A DNA stretch of 64,000 nt from Opitutaceae bacterium (GTDB lineage: Bacteria > Verrucomicrobiota > Verrucomicrobiia > Opitutales > Opitutaceae): the NCBI GenBank assembly GCA_030648295.1, contig JAUSID010000086.1, positions 1-64,000 on the forward strand. Reading direction: 5' to 3'. A program made the position numbers and the translations under genes. The notes under the pieces were generated by a model, which was not told the DNA's origin, did not search any database, and saw nothing but the letters and a program-made list of their open reading frames with translations. Below are positions 37,553 to 46,347 of the stretch, piece by piece. Positions within the stretch are counted from its first letter, which is position 1, and the number at the start of each line of letters is the position of its first letter.

Positions 37553-37771
37553 ATGGCTAAAGTCACAAAATCAACGGACTCGTCGAGTCTGGCGGAAGTT
37601 GTCGATCGGATTCTTGACAAGGGCATCGTCATCGATGTCTGGGCGAAGGTTTCGCTGGTCGGAATCGAGCTGATCTCCGTCGAAGCCCGGGTGGTCATCG
37701 CCTCGGTCGAGACCTACCTGAAATACGCGGAGGCCATCGGCCTGACGTCAACCGCCGCAGCCCCGGCCTGA
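37553..37771 (+). CDS. gvpA: Gas vesicle structural protein GvpA
   Basis: The 72-residue product is the main shell protein, which polymerises into the ribs of the gas vesicle. It has the family core [58 protein letters not shown]-like sequence lies 8 bases before the ATG, one of the better ribosome sites in the window. It stands alone between a sigma-54 promoter and a strong hairpin, consistent with high expression. Confidence 0.97.
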   Translation: MAKVTKSTDSSSLAEVVDRILDKGIVIDVWAKVSLVGIELISVEARVVIASVETYLKYAEAIGLTSTAAAPA

Positions 37772-37790
37772 CCGACAACCCACCGGTGTC

Positions 37791-37826
37791 TGCCGGGCGG
37801 AGGATGAACGCATGCTTCGCCCGGCA
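37791..37826 (+). terminator. Strong hairpin downstream of gvpA
   Basis: TGCCGGGCG (37791-37799) and CGCCCGGCA (37818-37826) form a perfect 9-bp stem around an 18-base loop, 19 bases after the gvpA stop. There is no T-run. It probably slows 3' decay or partly ends transcription, so that gvpA message exceeds that of the accessory genes, as known for other gas vesicle operons. Confidence 0.55.
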
Positions 37827-37893
37827 AACCCGGCTCAATTTCGAGAACAGGGCGGCACTTAATCGTCAATAAAACAAAGGGGAGAATCCCTCC

Positions 37894-38268
37894 ATGATTA
37901 CCACAATGACCAATGACATGTCTCGCTTGCGCCGTGAAATCGACGCGCTCAGGGACAGCCGCTCGGCTCTGATGGCAAACCTCGCCGAGGCGTCAGAAAC
38001 GCTCCGCCAGGACGTCGCTCATCTGCTCGCCGGCTTCGAGAAGGCCAGAGCCGAGATGTCCCAACAAACCAAGGCCGGGCTGCATGATTCCATTCTTCAC
38101 GTCAAGGATGCGGTGACCGAACTGCGGCAGTCGGTCACCGGCTTCAGAAAATCGTTTCAGGATGACCTCGCAGGTTCCCGTCAGGCCTGGCGCGGAGCTG
38201 GCTCCACACCGGCGAATGAGCCGGTATCCAGAGAGCCGGCAGCGAAGGCGAAACGGAAGAAACGGTAG
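37894..38268 (+). CDS. Coiled-coil protein of the gas vesicle cluster (candidate GvpC-like)
   Basis: The 124-residue product is almost all amphipathic helix with repeating L/V spacing (LRREIDALRDSR, LRQDVAHLLAGFEKAR, VTELRQSVTGFRKSFQDDLAGSRQAW) and ends in a Lys/Arg-rich tail. GGGGAG lies before the ATG. The place just after gvpA is where gvpC, the outer strengthening protein, is often found. I see no true 33-residue GvpC repeats, so the GvpC role is only a proposal. Confidence 0.75.
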   Translation: MITTMTNDMSRLRREIDALRDSRSALMANLAEASETLRQDVAHLLAGFEKARAEMSQQTKAGLHDSILHVKDAVTELRQSVTGFRKSFQDDLAGSRQAWRGAGSTPANEPVSREPAAKAKRKKR

Positions 38269-38387
38269 ACGGTTCGGCCTGCCGCCATTCATCAGGCAAC
38301 CGGCCTTCCGGGAACATCCGAACGGCGGCGGGCGTGAGCTTTCAGATGAGGAACATTCCCATGGTCTCAAACCGCCAGGAGCACGCA

Positions 38388-39401
38388 ATGCCGGACAACA
38401 ACGACACGGTTGTTCCCGAACCCAGCAACGGGTTTGTGAAGACGGAATTTGTGGAAGAAATCGCCCACCGGGCGCTGACGTATTTGCAGGCGGGCTATCC
38501 GGTCCATTTCGCCGGAGCCGCGGGCACCGGCAAGACCACCTTGGCGTTCCACGTCGCGTCGCAGTTGGGCCGGGCCGTCTCCCTGATCCATGGAGACGCC
38601 GACTTCAGCAGCTCGGATCTAATCGGCCAGGACAGCGGCTACCGGAAACACAAGCTCGTCGACAATTACATCCACTCGGTGGTCAAGACCGAGGAGGACA
38701 TTAAATCCTATTGGCTGGCCAACCGCCTCACCACCGCCTGCCAGAACGGCGACACCCTCATCTACGACGAGTTCAACCGTTCCCGGCCGGAAGCCAACAA
38801 TCCGTTCCTCAGCATCTTTTCCGAGCGGATTCTCAATCTCCCCAAGCTGCGGCAGTCCGGGAGCAACGGCGGCTACCTGCAGGTGCATCCAGAGTTCCGG
38901 GCGATCTTTACGTCCAACCCGGAAGAATACGCCGGAGTCCACAAAACCCAGGATGCGCTGGCCGACCGGCTAATCACCATCGAACTGAAACACTATGACC
39001 GGCAGACGGAGATTCAGATCACCGTTGCCCGCTCGGGGATCGATCAAGCCAACGCCGAAGTCATTGTCGATCTGGTGCGGGAGTTGCGCAGCGTTGGCGT
39101 GAATAACAGCCGGCCCACCATCCGGGCCTGCATCACCATCGCCCGCGTGCTTGCTTTGCGCGGAGCTCACGCCCGCCACGACGATCCGGTGTTTCAATGG
39201 GTCTGTCGCGACGTTCTCAGCGCTGAAACGGCCAAGGTTACCCGCGACGGACGGTCGATTATGCCGCAAAAACTGGACGAGGCCCTGCTGAAAGGCGGGC
39301 TGCGCTCCGACCGCATTTCCGCCAGCCCGGCCCCCAATCGGACCACAAAACGCAGCCCGTCCAGGAAAGGATCCACCGCATGCCTCCCGCCCAAAGAATA
39401 A
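38388..39401 (+). CDS. gvpN: Gas vesicle AAA+ ATPase GvpN
   Basis: GvpN is a MoxR-type AAA+ ATPase needed for vesicle growth. The 337-residue product has Walker A FAGAAGTGKTTLA, HGDADFSSSDLIGQ, Walker B DTLIYDEFNRSRPEANN, FTSNPEEYAGVH and DALADRLITIEL. ATG 38388 has AGGAG seven bases upstream; earlier in-frame ATGs at 38334 and 38361 lack such a site. The last 40 residues are basic and probably disordered. The next gene begins inside its 3' end. Confidence 0.93.
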   Translation: MPDNNDTVVPEPSNGFVKTEFVEEIAHRALTYLQAGYPVHFAGAAGTGKTTLAFHVASQLGRAVSLIHGDADFSSSDLIGQDSGYRKHKLVDNYIHSVVKTEEDIKSYWLANRLTTACQNGDTLIYDEFNRSRPEANNPFLSIFSERILNLPKLRQSGSNGGYLQVHPEFRAIFTSNPEEYAGVHKTQDALADRLITIELKHYDRQTEIQITVARSGIDQANAEVIVDLVRELRSVGVNNSRPTIRACITIARVLALRGAHARHDDPVFQWVCRDVLSAETAKVTRDGRSIMPQKLDEALLKGGLRSDRISASPAPNRTTKRSPSRKGSTACLPPKE

Positions 39402-39715
39402 TCCGCGGCGTCAAGGACATCCGCACCCGCACGAGCCTCTTGAACGAGGTTTTCGTCCCCTACAAGGCTTACATGGCGATCACGTCCCTGGAGATGGAAA
39501 AATCCCGCCGCCAAACCGAGCGGAAGAGTCTGCTGGTCCGGTTGAACGGCATCGAAGAACGGCTCAAGACGATCGACAAGGAAAAGACCGTCCTGCTCCG
39601 GCGGCTGGGCCGGGAAAAGGCCGAGAGAGCTGTCATGGGTTCCCTCCGGTCGTCCCTGCCGGCTAAACACAACCCTCCGGGCGGCCGGTCTGGCGGATTC
39701 CGCTACCAATATTAG
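39380..39715 (+). CDS. Small coiled-coil accessory protein of the gas vesicle cluster
   Basis: The 111-residue product starts MPPAQRIIRGVKDIRTRTSLLNEV. It has a Tyr/Lys segment (VPYKAYMAITSLEMEKSRR) and then a heptad-like helix ERLKTIDKEKTVLLRRLG, followed by a loose Gly/Arg tail. It overlaps gvpN by 22 bases. Similar short proteins seem to follow gvpN in bacterial clusters, but I know no established name. A scaffold or adaptor role is inferred from the coiled coil only. Confidence 0.72.
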   Translation: MPPAQRIIRGVKDIRTRTSLLNEVFVPYKAYMAITSLEMEKSRRQTERKSLLVRLNGIEERLKTIDKEKTVLLRRLGREKAERAVMGSLRSSLPAKHNPPGGRSGGFRYQY

Positions 39716-39755
39716 CGAGCCGGAGCGACGAAACAACCTCGGGACCCAAGCCATC

Positions 39756-39944
39756 ATGAAAATCAACTGTCTCTCCTGCGGCTTCAAAGTGGATCTGGAC
39801 GACGTATATAGCGACTATGCCGGTCAGATCAAATGCTATGCCTGTGGCGCCCTGATGCGGATCGAGACCAAAGACGAGAAGCTCGTCTCCGTGACGCTGG
39901 CGGAACGGACTGAGCGCCCGCTCCCTATGGTGCCGGAGCGATGA
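39756..39944 (+). CDS. Small zinc-ribbon-like protein of the gas vesicle cluster
   Basis: The 62-residue product has INCLSCGFKVDLDDVY and IKCYACGALM. These are two CxxC knuckles 22 residues apart, which fit a zinc ribbon. The second half is acidic and then basic. It lies between the coiled-coil gene and the second gvpF/L. Its function is unknown. The strict cysteine pairs and its good fit in the operon make it a real gene. Confidence 0.75.
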   Translation: MKINCLSCGFKVDLDDVYSDYAGQIKCYACGALMRIETKDEKLVSVTLAERTERPLPMVPER

Positions 39945-39992
39945 GCCAATCCCCGGCGAATAGTCCGCCGGTTAGACAACCAGGAGCCAAAT

Positions 39993-40772
39993 TTGAACAC
40001 CGTCTCCAAAACTGCGCTGCCCGTCAAAGCGAAGTATCTCTATGCGATCGCTCCCATGGCGGAGGATCGCACCTTCGATGCGCCAGGGATCGACGGCTGC
40101 GCCGTGTATTGTGTCAGCAAGAACGGTGTCGCGGCCGTGGTGAGCGATTGCGCCCGCCAGAAGATCAGGCCGGAACGCGCCCATCTCGCGGCCCACAAGG
40201 AGGTGCTCAAGCGCTTGATGCAGGATGCCACGGTCCTGCCAATTGCCTTCGGAATGATCGCCGACGATGTCGTGGAAGTCCGCCGGATGCTGTCCCGCAA
40301 CAAGAGCCTGTTTCAGGGGCAGCTCGATCGCGTCGCCGGCAACGTCGAGATGGGGCTGCGCGTGACCTGGGATGTGCCCAATATATTCGAATACTTCATC
40401 GATCGGCACGCCGAGTTGCGGGAAGCGCGCGACCGACTCATGGGCAACCAGCGCGAAGTCCGCCAGGATGATAAGCTCGAGCTAGGACAGTTGTTTGATC
40501 GCCTTTTGAACGAGGACCGCGCGGCCCACCATCAGACCCTCGCCGAGGCGCTCGAACCGTGCTGCACTGATATAAAAAGCTCCCCGGCCCGCAGCCTCAA
40601 CGAGGTGGTGAACCTCAATTGCCTGGTCGCCCGCGACGACCAAAAGCGGCTCGAGGACGCCGTCTTCAAAGCCGCCGGGCAGTTCGACAACAATTACGCC
40701 TTTGACCTGAACGGGCCCTGGGCTCCCCACAATTTTGTGGAGATGGAACTCAAGCTCAACGGGCGGACATGA
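39993..40772 (+). CDS. gvpL: Gas vesicle protein GvpF/GvpL (second copy)
   Basis: The 259-residue product has the GvpF/L pattern: KYLYAIAP, DGCAVYCVSKNGVAAVVSD, HKEVLKRLMQDATVLPIAFGMI, and the ending YAFDLNGPWAPHNFVEMEL. It starts with TTG at 39993, preceded by CAGGAG at 39981, which decides the start. It differs clearly from the copy at 34608, so the two are likely specialised F and L proteins. The assignment of L to this one is arbitrary. Confidence 0.9.
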   Translation: MNTVSKTALPVKAKYLYAIAPMAEDRTFDAPGIDGCAVYCVSKNGVAAVVSDCARQKIRPERAHLAAHKEVLKRLMQDATVLPIAFGMIADDVVEVRRMLSRNKSLFQGQLDRVAGNVEMGLRVTWDVPNIFEYFIDRHAELREARDRLMGNQREVRQDDKLELGQLFDRLLNEDRAAHHQTLAEALEPCCTDIKSSPARSLNEVVNLNCLVARDDQKRLEDAVFKAAGQFDNNYAFDLNGPWAPHNFVEMELKLNGRT

Positions 40773-40784
40773 ACCGGACGCCCG

Positions 40785-41102
40785 ATGCTGTTTCTCGACA
40801 AAATCCTGCTTTCTCCCATTTACGGCACCATCTGGGTGGCTCGACAGGTCGAGCACGCCATCAAACAGGATCGCGAGGCGGAACCAGAGCGAATCAAGCG
40901 CGACTTGAGTGAGCTCTATATGAGCCTGGATACCGGCCGGATCACCGAGCTGGAGTTCGCTGCGCGCGAAAAGGAGCTCCTGGATCAGCTCGATCGGCTC
41001 GAGCCGCCGGAGGCCGACACGGCCGAAGAGGACGCAGGCGATAATGTCCGGAGTGCATCGCACGAACCGCCTGCGACCCCCCGAAGGCAGGCCACCAAAT
41101 GA
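40785..41102 (+). CDS. gvpG: Gas vesicle protein GvpG
   Basis: The 105-residue product matches GvpG: MLFLDKILLSPIYGTIWVARQVEHAI at the start, followed by a helical region (RIKRDLSELYMSLDTGRITELEFAAREKELLDQLDRLE). GvpG is an accessory assembly factor that works with GvpF and GvpL. It lies 12 bases after the second gvpF/L, and its stop overlaps the ArsA-like gene by ATGA. The last 30 residues are low-complexity. Confidence 0.92.
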   Translation: MLFLDKILLSPIYGTIWVARQVEHAIKQDREAEPERIKRDLSELYMSLDTGRITELEFAAREKELLDQLDRLEPPEADTAEEDAGDNVRSASHEPPATPRRQATK

Positions 41103-43036
41103 TTCCTTCCAGCCCTTCCTTCCTTGGGCAATCCGGTCTCAGCGTCCTGCTCTTTGGCGGCAAGGGCGGCGTTGGCAAGACTTCCTGCGCCGCTGCCACC
41201 GCACTTCACCTGGCGGGAGATTCTCCAGAGTCGGTCTTTCTATTGGTCTCCACGGATCCGGCCCATTCCCTGGCGGACAGTTTGGCCGGTCTGGCGACGC
41301 CGCCCAATCTTCAAATCATGGAATTGGATGCCCATGAATGCCTGGTAACGTTCAAGCGTGAGCATGGCGCCAAGCTCCACGAGATCGCCTCCCGCGGCAC
41401 CTTTCTCGACGACTACGATATCAACCGCTTCCTAGATCTTTCGCTGCCCGGGCTGGACGAACTGATGGCGTCACTGGAGATTGCCAGGCAGGTCGAGTCC
41501 GGTCGCTTCCGGACGATCGTCGTGGATACTGCCCCCTCCGGCCATACGCTCCGGCTGCTGGCGATGCCAGCGTTCCTCAAGCAGTGGATCTGCGCCCTGA
41601 ACGCCCTGCTTGCCAAGCACCGCTATATGCGGGGTCTGTATAGTGGATCAGCCGCCCCGGACGAACTCGATTCGTTCCTGGAAGGAATGACCGCCTCGGT
41701 CGAGAAGCTGGAGGCATTGCTGCAGGATTCCGCACGCTGTCGATTTGTGCCGGTGATGCTGGCAGAGGAGATGAGTCTCAGCGAGACTCGCTCCCTGTTG
41801 CGCGAATTGAAGCGCGCGCAGATGCCGGTGACGGACGTCGTGGTCAACCGGCTGTATCCCGATAATGAATGCGCCGCTTGCGCCGAAAGCCGCTCCCGCC
41901 AGATTCGCATCCTGCGCGAAATTTTCGACAGCGGCAGTTTCGCCGACCACGCTTTGTGGGGCGTGCCCCTGTATCCGAAAGAGGTGCGTGGGAAGGAAGG
42001 CCTCGATGCGTTTTGGACCGGGCTGATTCATCTGAAGGTGGCGCCCGCCGTCCGAAAGATTCCCGCGGTCCAACCGTGGGTTGAAGCACCGACACCCTGT
42101 CCTGCCACGGAAAAGGCGCTTCTGCTGTTCGCCGGGAAAGGAGGTGTGGGGAAGACGACCATGGCCTGCGCCACCAGTCGACGCCTCGCGCAAGACTCGC
42201 CGGGAGACGAAATCCTCCTGTTTTCCTCCGATCCCGCCCATGCCCTTTCCGCCTGCCTTGGGGTCGAGGTGGGACCCAAGCCGACGCGTCTCTGCGCCGG
42301 CCTGACGGCGCTCCAGATCGACTGTGAGGAGGAATTCCAAGCGCTGAAGCGCTTATATCAAGACGAATTGAGGGCGTTTCTCCACTCGCTCCTGCCAGGA
42401 ATGGACCTGACCTTCGATCGCGAAGCCATGGAGCGGATCATGGATCTGTCTCCGCCCGGCTTGGACGAAGTCATGGCTTTGACCAAGGTGATGGATTTGT
42501 GTGAAGAAGGGCGCTACCGCACGATGGTGCTCGATTCGGCGCCCACCGGACACCTGATCCGGCTTTTGGAAATGCCGGAGTTGATCGACCAATGGTTGAA
42601 GGTGTTCTTCGGGCTTTTTCTCAAGCACAGGCAAGTCTTTCGCCTCCCAAAGGTTTCGGCGCGGCTGGTGGAAATGTCCAAAGCGCTCAAGCGTCTGCGC
42701 GCGCTTCTGGCCGACCCCGCCCGGTGCGCCGTTTACGGCGTCACGATTCTCACGAGAATGGCCTTTGAGGAAACCAAGGACTTGGTATCGGCCTGCCAGC
42801 GAATGCGGATGGATGTGCCTGTGCTCTTCCTCAACCTGGCCACTCCGCCGTCCGATTGCGCGCTTTGTGCGGCGGTGAGGGAAAGGGAAGCGGAAATTCA
42901 GCGGATATACCGGCAGGCGTTCCCTGAGATCGCTCAATCCGTGGTTTACCGCCGCGGCGAACCGCGCGGTTTGGACTCCCTGGCCGATCTCGGCCGCGCC
43001 TTATATTCGGCCCCGCTACCGGTTCTAACACCATGA
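41099..43036 (+). CDS. Double ArsA/Get3-type ATPase of the gas vesicle cluster
   Basis: The 645-residue protein has two ArsA-like halves: LFGGKGGVGKTSC with STDPAHSLADS and DTAPSGHTLRLL, then LFAGKGGVGKTTM with SSDPAHALSA and DSAPTGHLIRLL. Each half has a CxxC (ECAACAES and DCALCAAV), as in the zinc site of Get3. No arsenic genes are near. Get3-type proteins guard hydrophobic tail segments, so here a chaperone role for GvpA-like proteins is the best inference. It overlaps gvpG and the next gene by ATGA. Confidence 0.88.
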   Translation: MIPSSPSFLGQSGLSVLLFGGKGGVGKTSCAAATALHLAGDSPESVFLLVSTDPAHSLADSLAGLATPPNLQIMELDAHECLVTFKREHGAKLHEIASRGTFLDDYDINRFLDLSLPGLDELMASLEIARQVESGRFRTIVVDTAPSGHTLRLLAMPAFLKQWICALNALLAKHRYMRGLYSGSAAPDELDSFLEGMTASVEKLEALLQDSARCRFVPVMLAEEMSLSETRSLLRELKRAQMPVTDVVVNRLYPDNECAACAESRSRQIRILREIFDSGSFADHALWGVPLYPKEVRGKEGLDAFWTGLIHLKVAPAVRKIPAVQPWVEAPTPCPATEKALLLFAGKGGVGKTTMACATSRRLAQDSPGDEILLFSSDPAHALSACLGVEVGPKPTRLCAGLTALQIDCEEEFQALKRLYQDELRAFLHSLLPGMDLTFDREAMERIMDLSPPGLDEVMALTKVMDLCEEGRYRTMVLDSAPTGHLIRLLEMPELIDQWLKVFFGLFLKHRQVFRLPKVSARLVEMSKALKRLRALLADPARCAVYGVTILTRMAFEETKDLVSACQRMRMDVPVLFLNLATPPSDCALCAAVREREAEIQRIYRQAFPEIAQSVVYRRGEPRGLDSLADLGRALYSAPLPVLTP

Positions 43037-43665
43037 CCGATCTTTCCGGAAACCTGACTCAGGGCGTTTCCCTGTGTGATGCCTTGGATCGCGTGTTGAG
43101 CACGGGCGTGGTGGCTCTCGGAGAGCTGAAAATCTCCGTGGCCGAGGTGGACCTTCTCTACATCGGACTGCAACTGGTGGTCTGCTCCGTCGAGTCCGGG
43201 CGCGACCTCGGGCCAATGATCGCCGACAGCGCGCCGCCCGATTTTCCCCGGCAGCGACACCCGCTCGCGCGTCCCCTGTCGTTGGCGGAAACCGGCGTTG
43301 TCAATCCCACTGGACGATCAGCGGCCGCCTTGGTCTCGCCGTCCTCGTCACATGCATGGCCCGCCGAAACCACTCGACTTTCCGACGGACACCAGGAGTC
43401 GGCGACGGCAAAATCCGCCGGTCAATGCTCCGATAAGAACGGCTTGGGCAAACTTGTCCTCACCCTGGTCAAGCTCCTGCACAAGCTCCTGAAACTTCAG
43501 GCGCTCCGTCGGATGGAAGCCGGTTCGCTTAATGACGCCGAAATCGAGTCGCTCGGGATGACCTTGATGCGACAGGCGCAGGAAATCGAGCGCATGGCCA
43601 AAGAGTTCGGCCTGCAACCGGAAGATCTCAACCTCGATCTCGGCCCGCTCGGGAAACTCATGTGA
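43033..43665 (+). CDS. Fusion of a GvpS/GvpJ-type shell protein with GvpK
   Basis: Residues 10-65 form a gas-vesicle (GvpA-like) domain with ALDRVLSTGVVALGELKISVAEVDLLYIGLQLVV, closest in style to GvpS/GvpJ. Residues 66-135 are a Ser/Pro-rich linker. Residues 136-210 are a complete GvpK domain: GLGKLVLTLVKLLHKLL, QALRRMEAGSLNDAEIESLGMTLM, DLNLDLGPLGKLM. These are usually separate neighbouring genes. The frame is open throughout and the stop is at the normal end of GvpK, so the fusion looks real. Confidence 0.9.
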   Translation: MTDLSGNLTQGVSLCDALDRVLSTGVVALGELKISVAEVDLLYIGLQLVVCSVESGRDLGPMIADSAPPDFPRQRHPLARPLSLAETGVVNPTGRSAAALVSPSSSHAWPAETTRLSDGHQESATAKSAGQCSDKNGLGKLVLTLVKLLHKLLKLQALRRMEAGSLNDAEIESLGMTLMRQAQEIERMAKEFGLQPEDLNLDLGPLGKLM

Positions 43666-43673
43666 AAGGAACT

Positions 43674-44039
43674 ATGACGACACAACGACGCATCGAACAT
43701 TCCACCAATGGTGCCACGTTGGCCGATCTTCTGGAACGGATTCTGGACAAGGGCATCGTCATCGCCGGCGACATCAAGGTGAAGATCGTGGATATCGAGC
43801 TGCTGACCGTCCAAATCCGCCTGCTCGTGTGCTCGGTGGACAAGGCCCGGGAAATCGGCGTCGACTGGTGGGTCGACAACCCTGCCTTCAGCCGAAGCCA
43901 GAAGGCGGTGCTTCCGGAAGCCGATTCCATGGCCAGGTTCGCGGAGAGACTGGATCGGCTGGAGGCCTCGGTGGCGGTCCCTGCAGGCGGCACCCAGCCG
44001 GTTCACGAATCGTCGGTTGGTCGTCTCAGCAGACAATGA
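43674..44039 (+). CDS. gvpJ: GvpJ/GvpM-like minor gas vesicle protein
   Basis: The 121-residue product has the gas-vesicle domain in residues 10-70: [47 protein letters not shown], followed by WWVDNP and a charged tail. The extra C-terminal part separates it from GvpA. ATG 43674 has AAAGGA just upstream; a GTG at 43662 is the longer option. GvpJ-type proteins are thought to shape the vesicle tips. Its stop overlaps the next kinase by ATGA. Confidence 0.85.
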   Translation: MTTQRRIEHSTNGATLADLLERILDKGIVIAGDIKVKIVDIELLTVQIRLLVCSVDKAREIGVDWWVDNPAFSRSQKAVLPEADSMARFAERLDRLEASVAVPAGGTQPVHESSVGRLSRQ

Positions 44040-46332
44040 AACCGCACGATACAACAGCGAAGGGCGATGGTGCGGAGGAGCGTTGGCGCAAACTGCACGT
44101 GGAGGCTGATGCCTGGTTTCGCAGCATGGCAGAGGCCGTTGACGACGTGTTCTGGATTTCGGCTTCGGGTGGACGCGAGTTGTTGTATGTGAGCCCGGCC
44201 TACGAGCGAATATGGGACCGCTCCCTGGCCGAGCTCTACGCGAATCCGCATCAGTGGGTCGATGCAGTCGTCCCGGAAGACAAGGCGGGCGTGCTCGAGG
44301 CCCGCGAGCAGCTCGCCGGCGGCAAGGAGTATCGCATCGAATATCGGATTCGTCGACGCGACGGCACGCTGCGCTGGATTGAGGGTCGAAGTTATCCGAT
44401 CCGGGAACCGGCCGGAGAGTTGCATCGCGCCGTCGGAGTGGCAAGAGACATCACCCGGCGCAAACAACTCGAGGCGCAATTGCTCCACTCGCAGAAAATG
44501 GAGGCCGTCGGCCAGCTTGCCGGCGGTATTGCGCACGACTTCAACAACGTGCTCACCGTCGTCACCGGCTATGCCCGCCTTTTGCTCGACGGTGGCATGA
44601 TGCCACCCGATGCCGTCGAGGGGTTGACGCAGATTTACACCGCGGGAGCCCGCGCCACCAACCTAACCCGGCAGCTTCTGCTCTTCAGCCGCAAGCAAAC
44701 GGCCAACTGCCGCGTGGTCGATTTCAACCGGATCGTCGACGAAATCGCGCAGATACTCCACCGGCTGATTGGGGAACACATCGGACTCAAACTCCAGTTG
44801 TCGTCCGCGCCAGCGTGGGTCGAGGCCGATCCCGGGATGATGGAGCAGGTGCTCATGAACCTGGCAGTGAATGCGCGCGACGTCATGACGAACGGCGGCG
44901 CGCTGACCATCGGAACGGAGACAGTTCGGATCGACGATGCGTGGTCGCGCCATCATCCCAGCGCGCGGTCGGGTGAGTTTGTCATCTTGAGCGTGCGCGA
45001 TTCACCGGCTGCGGCATTCCGCCGGAGAATCTTCAGCGCATCTTCGAACCGTTCTTTACGACGAAGGACGCTGGGTGCGGCACGGGGCTCGGCCTCGCAA
45101 CCGTGTTCGGCATCGTGAAGCAGCACCAGGGATGGATTGAAGTCGAGAGCACCGTGGGTGCGGGCACCTGCTTCCGCGTGCTGCTTCCGGCCTCACCCAA
45201 GGAAGCGCCAATCATCGCGGGCGGCGCCGCCAACGCTCCCGCGGTCCTGAATGGTTCCGAGACAATGTTGCTCGTGGAAGACGACCCCTCGGTGCGCGAA
45301 TTCGCGGTCGCGGTCCTGCGCGGCCACGGCTATCGCGTGCTGCAAGCCAGCTCCGGTGTCGAGGCGCTGGAGGTGTGGCGGTGCCATGCTTCGAGGATCG
45401 TGCTGCTGTTCACCGATCTCGTGCTGCCGGAGGGGTTGGGCGGCGTCGAGCTCTCGGCGACATTGCGCAAGGAGAAGCCGACCCTGAAGGTCGTGCTGAC
45501 CAGCGGCTATGTCGACGAGACGAGCGACGACGCCTTCCGGCCGCCGTCCGGCACGCATTTCATTCACAAGCCCTACAAGCCGCAGGTGCTCGCACAAGCA
45601 GTCCGCGATGCGCTCGACGATATCGCACTGCTCGATATCGAAATGCCCGAGATGGACGGGCTCACACTGGCGCGCGCGATCAAAGCCGAACCGGCCATCG
45701 CCGGCACGCGGCTTGTCGCGCTGACGCCCTTCGGGCACACGCTCTCCGCCGAAGAGATGCAGGCCGCCGGCATCGACGCGGCGCTCAACAAACCCGTCAA
45801 ACAATCGCGCCTCTTCGATTGCCTCGTGAACGTGATCGGCAAAGCCGAGGCCACCTGTCTCTGGGCGCACAAGCCAGGAGCGCCGCCGCCGCCACCAATC
45901 TCTTCGGCATTGAGCACGCACCTTGAAAGCACCCGCGTCCTCCTCGCGGAGGACAACGCGGTGAACCAAAAAGTCGTGGTCGCGCTGTTGAAGAAACTCG
46001 GCTGTTCGGCGGACGCCGTCGCCAACGGGATCGAAGCCATCGAAGCGTTGCAACGCGATCCCTATGGGCTCGTCTTCATGGACTGCCAGATGCCGGAAAT
46101 GGACGGATACGAGGCGACCCGGCTTATTCGCAGACGCGAGGCCGACACCGACGAGAGATGCCCGTGGAATTCAACCGTTCATATCATCGCGCTCACGGCC
46201 AGCGCGATGCAGGGTGATCGCGAGAAGTGTCTGGCGGTCGGCATGGATGACTACCTCAGCAAACCCGTGCGCCTCCGCGAACTGCAGGACGCACTCGAAC
46301 GCTGGCAATCCGCGCGGGTGCCGAACGCTTGA
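44036..46332 (+). pseudogene. Frameshifted chimeric hybrid histidine kinase
   Basis: The first part (44036 to about 45005) encodes a PAS domain, HisKA with GGIAHDFNNVL and most of the HATPase domain. At about 45001-45010 the frame changes, and the expected [19 protein letters not shown] continues in the next frame to 46332. Then follow a full receiver ([16 protein letters not shown]), an incomplete receiver that begins only at [11 protein letters not shown] (about 45634), and a third full receiver ([22 protein letters not shown]). The missing half receiver suggests a fusion of two kinases by deletion. If the frameshift is a sequencing error, the protein would be about 765 residues. Confidence 0.75.
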
Positions 46333-46347
46333 AATCCGCATCGCTCG

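Noticed and set aside
39941-40471. A frame of 176 residues whose ATG overlaps the zinc-ribbon gene's stop
   Set aside because: Despite the ATGA overlap, it runs in a second frame inside gvpF/L and has shadow-like Arg/Ser content. The TTG start at 39993 with CAGGAG serves the real gene.
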